This document shows, piece after piece, positions 1 through 7,140 of a DNA stretch of 64,000 nucleotides. Under the pieces are notes generated by a model. The model ran no database searches. It saw only the letters and a list, made by a program, of their open reading frames with translations, and was not told where the DNA came from. The stretch lies in contig JAHLKH010000057.1 of the NCBI GenBank assembly GCA_025526915.1, positions 62,001 through 126,000 on the forward strand, in the 5' to 3' direction. Each line of letters opens with the position of its first letter. The first letter of the stretch is position 1. This stretch comes from Entophlyctis helioformis (taxonomy: Eukaryota > Chytridiomycota > Chytridiomycetes > Chytridiales > Chytriomycetaceae). A program made the position numbers and the translations under genes.

Positions 1-1
1 T

Positions 2-1560
2 TCGGCCAGCGAGGACGTCCGGATCACACTGGATGACCACGCCGCATCGCTGTCTGCGGTTCAGGTCTCCATCGAGGACCTGCAGACCCGTCTGCATGAC
101 ACCCACGAGCTGCTAGCCCAGCAGGCGGACTCTTTCACCACGTCTGCCGCGTCCAATGAGGAGCGTCTGGCCGCTCTGTTCAACTCGGTGTCAGCCAACA
201 CGGCAGCCGTGCGAAACTTGCAGACGCAGGCCACCAAGACCGTGGAATCGATGATCGCCCTTAGCAAGCAAGTTGCCTTGGCCCAGCAGTCTGCGGACAA
301 GGCTGTCGCTGCCACGGCTGCCTTGCAGGCGTCGCGTTCGGCCCTCGCGATTGGGTCCTCGGTGGACGCACGCCTGCCAGCAGCCGCGGACGCCCGTGCA
401 CCAAACCTCGCCAAGGTTTTCACAGACTGCTTGGGTGCCAAGCAGGTACCATTCAGCGGATTTGTGATGACCAAAGGCCCGGCTCCCTCAGTCGACTGGA
501 ACGCCACTCACAAGAACCTCAAGCCATTTGTCATTGCAGTCGGCGGAGCATACAAGGAAGCCTGCACCACTGCCGGCGTCGACGCGATCCCATTAGGCGC
601 CATCTTCTCGCTACTGCTGCCTTATTTCTCTGGCCGCGCACTCGAGTTTGTCACCGCATGGCACGAGTCGCATTCTGCCGACGATGATCTGTTCACGTTC
701 CCTCAGTTCCTCGCCGACCTCCAATCGCTCCACCGCAACCCAGAGCGGATTCGCAACCAAGCCGAAGGGAAGCTGGCGAGCCAGTTCAAGCCGACGCTGT
801 GCCATGGCCGCGCCCCGCAGGATTGGATTCTGGAGGCCGAACCGCTGTTCAGCGACGCGGGATACACGGACGACCGGAAGCTCAGATTCCTCCGTGCCCA
901 CATCAAGGATCTGCCCCCAGGGAAGTTCAAGACGTATGCCGCCCTCCGCGACGCGTTCTTTGAGGATCACTCAGAGGCAGCCGAGCACGCCCTGGAGACT
1001 GCCGCCGCCACTGCTCTGGCAGATGCCCACAAGGCCCTGAGGCCCAGTCAAAGCCCAGCTCTGGCAAGACAGCTGCCGCGTCGCCGCGTTCTTGGAGTTC
1101 CTCGTCGCCCAAAGCTGCCACCCCCGCGCCTTCAGGCAGCAGCAGCGCGTCTGAGACGCGTAAGGCTGCCTCGCCCGCTGCGACAGCCGACCATGCCAGC
1201 CGATCGCCTAGCCAGCGCCCGCCCCACTCTAAGGTTGGGCGCATCGCGGCAAAGGCCAAGGCAACCGGGTACGTTCGCTCGCCCCCTCTGGCTCCTCCTG
1301 CTCCTGCGGCTAAGCACGCTTCGGCGGCTAAGCCTGCAGCCGCGTGTAAGCCCAATGCTGACACCGAATCTCCATCGGTCCCTGCCCGTGACGACGGCGC
1401 ACCAGCAATGGCTCCGGCTCGCAGTCGCTCGAAACCGTCTCGTCGTTCTCAGACGACGGGACCCAGTACAGCGACGCAGATGAAGAAGAGTGACCCATTG
1501 GGTGGTGTTGCGAATAAAAAGATGCCCTCCGCGGCCCCTGATCACCCTGTTTGTCCTGTG
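2..1560 (+). CDS. Gag-like capsid protein of the Ty3/gypsy element (5' partial, frame-shifted)
   Basis: The frame is open from base 2 to the left edge, so the ATG at 188 is internal and the true start is outside the window. The N-terminal part is alanine/serine/leucine-rich and probably coiled coil. Around 520-980 it becomes a typical retrotransposon gag fold, with tryptophan and aromatic positions (for example LLPYFSGRALEFV and HGRAPQDWILEAEPLF). Near 1035 the plausible protein leaves this frame: the original frame turns into arginine-rich nonsense, while the frame one base back gives an Ala/Ser/Pro/Lys-rich tail up to about 1500, as expected for a Gag C-terminus. A canonical CCHC knuckle is not clear; cysteines occur around 1545-1600. 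Read as one broken frame, not two proteins. Confidence 0.8.
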
Positions 1561-1868
1561 ATGCCGCCATCGCGGCTAAAGGAGGGGCACCTTGCTCCCG
1601 TGAGGCCTATCACGGAGAACCGGTGCACCTTCCGGTGTTCCTGGACAATCGCAGTGCCAGTGTCCTGGTGGACACTGGCAGCAGCGCGAATCTAGTGGCT
1701 CGCCATTGGTTGGATGCCAATGGCCTGCTCGCCGCTGCCCGGCCGTTCACCCGGCAGGCGGTGACTCTCGAGTTTGCCAATGGCAACTTGCAGAGGCTAG
1801 ATTCAGGTATACCTCACGCTGGCCGACAGATCAGCTGCGGTCAGCCAGGTGCGGTTCCTCGTCTATGA
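1551..1868 (+). CDS. Retroviral-type aspartic protease segment of the element
   Basis: The frame contains LVDTGSSANLV, the D-T/S-G active-site signature of retropepsins, in the expected place between gag and RT. The second conserved protease block, VILGMPWL, lies further on at about 1885-1910 but in the pol frame, so the protease is split by a frame change between about 1790 and 1810. The change is in the opposite direction to the other frame breaks in the window (one extra base, or two missing). It acts in Gag-Pol polyprotein processing. The position and motifs are clear; functionality of this copy is doubtful unless the shift is a sequence error or is read by ribosomal slippage. Confidence 0.75.
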   Translation: MSCDAAIAAKGGAPCSREAYHGEPVHLPVFLDNRSASVLVDTGSSANLVARHWLDANGLLAAARPFTRQAVTLEFANGNLQRLDSGIPHAGRQISCGQPGAVPRL

Positions 1869-4800
1869 CGGTGTGGATGATGTCATCCTGGGCATGCCAT
1901 GGCTGCGCACCACCGCGGAGGCGTCATTCAACTTCCGTCGCGGCGTTTTCCGCTTCTCAACTGAGTCGCGCCCCGATGTGCACCACATCTGGCAGCATGC
2001 GGACGCTCTGCCGTCTGCTGCACCCCACAACCGGCCGCACTCTGACATCGTGGTTACCATGTCGGACATCCTCGCCCATCCTGACGAGTACGCGGAGCTG
2101 GTCTATGTGGATGACCTGCCTGAGGACCGTGAGGCAGCTGCGGATGCGCGCCTTCGCGTCGCGGCTGCAAACGGCCTCACCCCGGACGAGCTGAAGGAGA
2201 AGTACCCCTACCTTCCAGTCTGCCCGGACGAGGAGACGCAGAAGGCATTTATCGAGTACTACGAGGTCTGCTGCCCGCCGCAAGGCCGTGCGCACGACTC
2301 GGAGTTCGAGATTGCGATCCCTTTCATTAAGGATGCGCAGCTGCCGCCGCGTCGTGGCCTCAAGAAACTGAACCAGGATGCATCCGTAGCGCTCAAGAAG
2401 CAGCTGGACGAGTGGTACACCAAAGGTTACATCCGCCGCTCGTCATCGCCTTTGGGCGCCGGCACGCTCTTTGTCCGCAAGAAGGATGGTTCGCTGCGGT
2501 TGGTCATTGACTACCGCGGCTTGAACAACATCTCGGTGAAGTTCCACAGTGCGATCCCGGAGATTGAGACCCTCCGTGATAACTTGGCAAACAAACCCTT
2601 CCGCTCGATGCTTGACATTCGCGAGGGCTTCCTTAACATCCGTGTTAAGGCGGAGGACCAGTGGAAAACTGCGTTCTCCACCCAGTTTGGTCACTTTGAG
2701 TTCACGGTCATGCCTTTTGGGCTGACCAATGCTCCGGCTGTGTTTACACAAGCCATCCAGTCGACGCTCAATGAGCTGCTGGGCACGTGCGTCTCGGTGT
2801 ACATGGATGACATCTACATCTACAGCGCGACGTACGAGGAGCATATCAAACACCTACGCACTGTTCTCAAGCTGCTACTGAAGGCTCAATTGTACATTAA
2901 GCCATCTAAGTGCATGATCCTGCAGCAGGACATTGAGTTCTGCGGTCACGTGCTCTCGCCCACTGGTTATTCCATTGCGCCAAAGCACTTGCAGGAGATG
3001 GCCGCAGCGCCACACATCTCAAACACAACCACTCTGGCAACTTGGCTGGGCAAGCTGGTATGGCTAAAGTCATTCATTGGTGGGCCGAACCCTGCAAAGG
3101 CGTACGCCACCATGTGCTTGCCACTATACAAGCTACTGGCCAAGAATGCCAAGTGGGAGTGGGGCCCTGCTCAAAAGCAGGCTGTGGAAGACCTGCGACA
3201 GGCAGTGCTGAAAGCGACCGAGCTGCGGTTCTTTGACCCGGCTCTGGAAACGCATGTCTACACTGATGCCAGCAACTACGTCATTGCCGGCTACCTGTCG
3301 CAGATCCACCCAGATGGCGAGAAGCTGGTGGCCTGCTGGTCACGTAAGCTTAGCCCAGCCGAGATGAACTATCCAACCCACGAACGCGAGTTGCTCGCCA
3401 TCGTGGAGTTCTTCTCGCGTTTCCGTCATCTGCTGTCCAGTGTGCGCTCTGTCACGCACACTGACCACAAGGCGCTGGTCTGGTTGGCCACGCAGCCCCA
3501 CCTGTCGGATCGGCAGGCTCGATGGGTCCTGTCCCTGCAGGAGTTTGATACATCCATTGAGTACGTGCCTGGCGAGCTCAACTCGCTGGCCGATCTGCTG
3601 TCCCGCGATCCCTCAAAGGCCCCTCTCTGCACAAACTGTCGCTCGCCTGTCCCGATCCGTGCTGCCAATCTGCGCACTGACTCTGACTGGGCGAAAGACG
3701 TGCGTGCGGCGTTGCCGGCCGACCCATTCGCCTCCAGACTGCCTGGCTGGAAGGCCGACCCATCGTCTGCCACGCCGGCCGACCGCAAGGTCGTAGTGCA
3801 CATGGAGTGCTTGGATGGCGCGTGGTGGTACAAAGGCAACCGCTTGTACGTGCCGCAGTCTCTGCGCGCGGATCTGCTTGCCCACTACCACGACTCTCCC
3901 TTCGGTGCGCACCAGGGACGTCAGCGGACCACCAGCCGCTTGTCGAACCGGTACTTCTGGCCCAGAATGTCCGAGGACATTGCCGCCTACGTCGCCTCAT
4001 GCGACGTGTGCCAGCGCCACCGCACGCCCAACCACCGGCCCGACGGCCTGCTGCATCCACTCGCGATCCCGGACGACTGCTTCTCGAGCGTCGCCATGGA
4101 CGTCATGTTCCTGCCCGCGGGCGGACAAGACGATGCGTTTGATGCTGCTCTGGTTGTGGTCGATCGCCTGTCCGGTCTCTGCGACGCGTTCCCGTGCCGC
4201 CGCTCGTCGTCGGCCCAGGAGCTGGCCGAGCTCTTCCTGACTCGCTGGGTCTGCTCGGGCAAGGGCTTCCCGGTCGACATCGTCTCAGACCGCGACGCCC
4301 GCTGGCTGTCGGCCTTCTGGTCGAGCCTCTGCACTGCTGCCCGGATCAAGCAGAACCTCAGCACGGCTCGCCACCAGCAGACTGACGGCTTGGCCGAACG
4401 CAGCATCCGCACCATCAAGGATGCGCTCGCCAAGGCGGCCGATTACCACGGCTCTGACTGGCCGCTGCTGCTCGGTCCCACCTGCTTTGGCCTCAACTGC
4501 GCGCCGTCTGCGTCGTCTGGCTTTGCACCCTTCTTCCTGGCGTTTGGCCGCCACCCGCGGTCCTTCCCGTCCGAGCCAGCCCTGGCACCATCTGCCGCGG
4601 CCCGCGACCTGCTGCTGGACATGGCTGCTGCTCGCGACTCGGCCATTTTGAATCGGCGCAAAGCCCAGGCAGCCATGGCCGTTCAGGCAAACAAGCGTCG
4701 CCGCCGTCACCCTGCGTACAAGGTCGGCGACATGGTGCTCCTCAACGCTGAGGGCATCTCCTGGCCGGCGGACTCGCACCGCCCGCCGCTCACGGCCGCC

Positions 4801-5625
4801 AAGTGGCTCGGCCCCTTTGCCATCACCAGCCTGGACTCTGGTGAATCTGGCCTCAACTACACGCTTGCGCTGCCTGCCTCGCTGCACCGCGTCCACAACG
4901 TGTTCCATGCCGACCGGATCTGCCCGTACGTCGACCCTCTGTCTGCGCCCACCGGCCGCAAGGACGTGCCCTCCCGGCCTGACCCCGAGTACCACGCCGA
5001 CGACGGCACGTCGGACAACTACGAGGTCGAGCGGATCGTTGACTCGCGCACTTATCGCGGCAAGATCGAGTATCTGGTCAAGTGGGTTGGCTATCCAGCC
5101 GACGACAACACATGGGTCCCAGCCGCCGACATGCGCAAGGCCCAGGACCTCGTCAAGGCATTCCACGCTCGGCCGACCAAGGCGCCTAAAGGCAAGGCGT
5201 CCAAACCGGCTCAGCCCACGCGCGCGGCTCCTGCACCGGCTGCTCCTGCACCGGCTGCTCCTGCTCCAGCCGCGGCGCCTGCTCCCACGCAGCCCAAGGC
5301 ATCCAAGCCCTCTCGCCGCAAGCGCACTGCGCCTGCTCCTGCACCAGTGGCCCCTGCTCCAGCAGCAGCCACGCCCGCGGCACCTGCTCCGGCTGACGAG
5401 CCGATCGCACCTGCTGCACCCGCATCTCCCTCTCTCTCTCCATCTTTCCCTCCTCTCCCTCCTCCCTCTTCTCCTCCTTCCTTCTCTCTCTCTTCTCTTC
5501 CCCCTCTCAACCATCCCGCCCCACCTCGTCGCTCTGAGCGCACGGTTCCCCGTCCTGTGTCCTATGCGTCCATCGTTGCCCGCACTTCTTCCTCTCGTGT
5601 GTGCAACGCCCATGCATCCTCTTAG
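1801..5625 (+). CDS. Pol polyprotein: RT, RNase H, integrase, chromodomain
   Basis: A frame of about 1270 codons without a stop, in continuity with the second half of the protease. Recognised in order: protease end (ILGMPWL), RT (about 2330-2960) with MPFGLTNAPAVF and the YMDD catalytic box at about 2800, an RNase H domain (about 3200-3600, with YTDASNYV, HERELLAIVEF and THTDHKALVWL), an integrase HHCC zinc finger (about 3870-4020), an integrase core with the D,D,E residues (AMDVMFLP, SDRDARWLS, QTDGLAERS), a GPF-type linker, and a chromodomain at about 5020-5160 (YEVERIVDSRTYRGKIEYLV). The C-terminus is a Pro/Ala-rich tail ending in a CT-rich stretch. No ATG opens the frame, as usual for pol made by readthrough or shifting. 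The pol of this copy looks coding-competent. Confidence 0.95.
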   Translation: MQVYLTLADRSAAVSQVRFLVYDGVDDVILGMPWLRTTAEASFNFRRGVFRFSTESRPDVHHIWQHADALPSAAPHNRPHSDIVVTMSDILAHPDEYAELVYVDDLPEDREAAADARLRVAAANGLTPDELKEKYPYLPVCPDEETQKAFIEYYEVCCPPQGRAHDSEFEIAIPFIKDAQLPPRRGLKKLNQDASVALKKQLDEWYTKGYIRRSSSPLGAGTLFVRKKDGSLRLVIDYRGLNNISVKFHSAIPEIETLRDNLANKPFRSMLDIREGFLNIRVKAEDQWKTAFSTQFGHFEFTVMPFGLTNAPAVFTQAIQSTLNELLGTCVSVYMDDIYIYSATYEEHIKHLRTVLKLLLKAQLYIKPSKCMILQQDIEFCGHVLSPTGYSIAPKHLQEMAAAPHISNTTTLATWLGKLVWLKSFIGGPNPAKAYATMCLPLYKLLAKNAKWEWGPAQKQAVEDLRQAVLKATELRFFDPALETHVYTDASNYVIAGYLSQIHPDGEKLVACWSRKLSPAEMNYPTHERELLAIVEFFSRFRHLLSSVRSVTHTDHKALVWLATQPHLSDRQARWVLSLQEFDTSIEYVPGELNSLADLLSRDPSKAPLCTNCRSPVPIRAANLRTDSDWAKDVRAALPADPFASRLPGWKADPSSATPADRKVVVHMECLDGAWWYKGNRLYVPQSLRADLLAHYHDSPFGAHQGRQRTTSRLSNRYFWPRMSEDIAAYVASCDVCQRHRTPNHRPDGLLHPLAIPDDCFSSVAMDVMFLPAGGQDDAFDAALVVVDRLSGLCDAFPCRRSSSAQELAELFLTRWVCSGKGFPVDIVSDRDARWLSAFWSSLCTAARIKQNLSTARHQQTDGLAERSIRTIKDALAKAADYHGSDWPLLLGPTCFGLNCAPSASSGFAPFFLAFGRHPRSFPSEPALAPSAAARDLLLDMAAARDSAILNRRKAQAAMAVQANKRRRRHPAYKVGDMVLLNAEGISWPADSHRPPLTAAKWLGPFAITSLDSGESGLNYTLALPASLHRVHNVFHADRICPYVDPLSAPTGRKDVPSRPDPEYHADDGTSDNYEVERIVDSRTYRGKIEYLVKWVGYPADDNTWVPAADMRKAQDLVKAFHARPTKAPKGKASKPAQPTRAAPAPAAPAPAAPAPAAAPAPTQPKASKPSRRKRTAPAPAPVAPAPAAATPAAPAPADEPIAPAAPASPSLSPSFPPLPPPSSPPSFSLSSLPPLNHPAPPRRSERTVPRPVSYASIVARTSSSRVCNAHASS
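5425..5515 (+). repeat. Polypyrimidine (CT-rich) low-complexity tract in the pol tail
   Basis: About 90 bases made almost only of C and T, with long runs of TCTC and CCTCCTC, inside the end of the pol frame where they encode a Ser/Pro/Leu-rich tail after the chromodomain. On the other strand it is a long polypurine run, so it might compete with the true polypurine tract at 5667-5677 during plus-strand priming. That role is inference only. Confidence 0.8.
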
Positions 5626-5666
5626 TCGCTGTTCATCCACTCTTCTTCTTATAAGTGGCTGTCTAC

Positions 5667-5677
5667 GCTGGGGGGAG
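5667..5677 (+). promoter_or_regulatory. Polypurine tract for plus-strand priming
   Basis: A G-rich purine run (GGGGGGAG preceded by GCT) directly upstream of the first base of the 3' LTR. This is the standard position of the Ty3/gypsy polypurine tract. Confidence 0.85.
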
Positions 5678-5703
5678 TGTAACGGATGCCGCCGCAGTCC
5701 CGT

Positions 5704-5715
5704 GGTCACGTGACC
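5704..5715. promoter_or_regulatory. Palindromic E-box GGTCACGTGACC in the LTR
   Basis: A perfect 12-bp palindrome centred on CACGTG, the class-B bHLH site. A related palindrome, AGTCACGTGACT, with a second CACGTG follows at 6972-6992, outside the element. Binding is inferred from the motif only. Confidence 0.5.
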
Positions 5716-5770
5716 TGCTGGCATTGATCTGGACGCGCCTCGCCCGGACTTGGCTTGGCCCTGTTGTTGT

Positions 5771-5889
5771 AGTTGTATCCAGCCGTAAGCCTGTATACTC
5801 ACTGCCCCTCTGCCACCAGGTCTGTGCCTGAGTCTCAATGAAGTTGTATCCAGCCGTAAGCCTGTATACTCACTGCCCTCTGCCACCAG
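5771..5889 (+). repeat. Direct duplication of about 49 bp inside the LTR
   Basis: Two near-identical copies, 5771-5819 and 5842-5889, start AGTTGTATCCAGCCGTAAGC and end TGCCACCAG. They differ by one C in a run of four and are separated by 22 bases. Confidence 0.92.
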
Positions 5890-5982
5890 ACGGCCAGCCG
5901 CTCTCGACGAGGACAGTTACAGGTTTCTCATCAGGCATCTGCGGTCTCTGGATATGCCTATGTGTGTCTGATGCCATGCTGT

Positions 5983-6011
5983 CCATCCATCCATCCATCT
6001 GTGCACCAACT

Positions 6012-6046
<35 letters not shown>
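5983..6046 (+). repeat. (CCAT)n followed by (CA)n microsatellites
   Basis: Four CCAT units at about 5983-5999, then about 16 CA dinucleotides from 6013 to 6045. The CA run ends in ACAG and reads directly into Fanzor-like coding sequence at 6047, so it may be the 3' end of an intron whose acceptor is that CAG. Confidence 0.9.
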
Positions 6047-6047
<1 letters not shown>

Positions 6048-6591
6048 TCTACCGCTGCAATGAGAACCTGACCAGCCAGATGTGCCCGCAGTGCAAGCAG
6101 CGGATCCCATACGAGAACCGCACCAACCTGCGACGCTACGAGTGCATACCATGCAGACCGTCTACCACCGTGACGTGCTTGGAGCCACTAACATCGGGAT
6201 GGTCGCACTGTGGCATCTGCTCTTTGGACACCGGCCGCTCTATTTGACGCACACGCCAGCCAGTGACGATCCAGCCACGCCAGAGTACCTTGCAGACATT
6301 GCAAGAATGCAGGCGGACATCCAGGAGCGTGCAAGTCGTGCTCCATTTCCTTTCAAGTCGCATGTGGCCTCATGGGACCAGATCATGCTGCCGTCCTGTG
6401 GCGTTCAAGACGTGCTGTACAGCAGCGTTCAAGACACGGTCCATCCGTCATCCAGCAGTGACCAGCACGCAGACAGCCTGCCCTCAAGTCACTTGACTGC
6501 ATCCCACACAGTGACTTGTGACCACCAACACTTTGAATCGGGGCACCTCCGATCGACCAAAGGGTCACTTATCACATCATTATTTCAATAA
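6047..6591 (+). pseudogene. Fanzor (eukaryotic TnpB-like nuclease) C-terminal remnant
   Basis: From 6047 the frame reads NENLTSQMCPQCKQRIP followed by RRYECIPC, a four-cysteine zinc finger of the TnpB/Fanzor type. After a one-base frame loss near 6155 the next frame reads VYHRDVLGATNIG, the RuvC-III motif (R-D-V-x-G-A-x-N-I) that follows this finger in Fanzor proteins, and then about 140 residues of tail to a stop at 6591. The rest of the protein (WED, RuvC-I and RuvC-II) would lie upstream, where the Ty3/gypsy LTR now sits, so the gene is truncated or interrupted. Fanzors are RNA-guided DNA endonucleases carried by eukaryotic transposons and giant viruses. Motif order and spacing make the family call good; the coding state of this copy is broken. 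Confidence 0.72.
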
Positions 6592-7140
6592 TAATGAAAG
6601 GTAAGCCCTCATGCATTGGATGTGCCTCGCCTGTCTGTCGTCGCATGCTCGTTGCTGACTTGAACCTTGCATCGTGTGATGTGCTGGCTTGCATTCGACG
6701 CTTCTCGGGTCAAATCCAATTCCAAAACGCTTGGCAATTGTTTGAATGTCGGGCCATTTGCCGGCGGTTTGCTGGCATTCCCTCGCCCTATTGCCCACCC
6801 CTCGTTCATTCGACAAGCGATCTTGGGCTCGAGAGCGTGTTGCTGAGTGGGCCGGCCGTAATCGGCCAGCTGAGCACGCCTTGCAACAGCAGGAGCATGC
6901 CGAAGCTGCCGACACACGCCGATGGCACAGACGATCGCACTGCGGCATCTGCTCTTTGGATGTTGCCATCCAGTCACGTGACTTCTCACGTGACCCTCCA
7001 TCGCATTAACCGAATTGGTGATGGTCCCGGCCGACCTGACGGGTCACCAAGCAGTCGAGGTTGGTGGCACTTGCTGATATGCGTGGTCCACTGGCCGTCC
7101 ATGCTTGCTGCTGACTCGAACCGGCGGCGGTGGTCGTGGG
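6592..7140. other. Non-coding stretch between the Fanzor remnants and the phytochrome kinase
   Basis: No convincing gene. It holds the second Fanzor trace, the CACGTG palindrome at 6972-6983 plus another CACGTG at 6987-6992, and two similar blocks (about 6645-6690 and 7100-7150, both with GCTGCTGACT/GTTGCTGACT followed by GAACC) that suggest an old local duplication. The promoter of the downstream kinase is probably at its right end. Confidence 0.5.
6880..6990 (+). pseudogene. Second, strongly decayed Fanzor-like 3' end
   Basis: The stretch TCGCACTGCGGCATCTGCTC at 6938-6957 repeats, with one change, the TCGCACTGTGGCATCTGCTC found just after the RuvC-III motif of the first copy (6205-6224). 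In the corresponding frame it reads IALRHLLFG against VALWHLLFG. Immediately before it a WHR triplet matches the start of the RuvC-III box, but most of the box is missing. The similarity is short, so this may also be a local duplication rather than a second gene. Confidence 0.4.

Larger units (their letters stand above)
1..5921 (+). mobile_element. Ty3/gypsy LTR retrotransposon (chromovirus), 5' end outside the window
   Basis: An LTR retrotransposon in the order gag, protease, reverse transcriptase, RNase H, integrase, chromodomain, polypurine tract and 3' LTR. Integrase downstream of RT marks Ty3/gypsy (Metaviridae) rather than Ty1/copia, and the C-terminal chromodomain marks a chromovirus. 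Chromodomains of this group are known to bind histone marks and steer insertion. The 5' LTR, primer-binding site and gag start lie left of base 1. The large pol frame is intact over about 1250 codons, so the copy looks young, but the gag/protease part changes frame three times (near 1035, between 1500 and 1600, and near 1800). Whether these are sequencing errors, mutations or programmed shifts cannot be decided here. No target-site duplication can be checked without the left end. Confidence 0.95.
5678..5921 (+). repeat. 3' long terminal repeat (244 bp)
   Basis: Starts TGTAAC immediately after the polypurine tract and ends GTTACA, giving the TG...CA ends and a perfect 6-bp terminal inverted repeat. 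The short length fits fungal chromoviruses. It contains a 12-bp palindrome with a central CACGTG at 5704-5715 and a direct duplication of about 49 bp (5771-5819 and 5842-5889). The duplicated unit includes TGTATACTCACTG, a possible start-site or TATA-like region, so the duplication may double the promoter core. The 5' LTR needed to confirm the limits is outside the window. Confidence 0.88.

Noticed and set aside
3578..4060. Alternative genes inside pol on either strand
   Set aside because: All are overlapping frames of the RT/integrase coding sequence without independent support.
4285..5886. Minus-strand open frame of 533 codons opposite the pol gene
   Set aside because: It mirrors the GC-rich integrase/chromodomain coding sequence, is Arg/Gly-rich and shows no domain; it is a shadow of pol.
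5983..6046. Subtelomeric or telomeric repeat
   Set aside because: The units are CCAT and CA, not a TTAGGG-type repeat, and unique genes lie on both sides.
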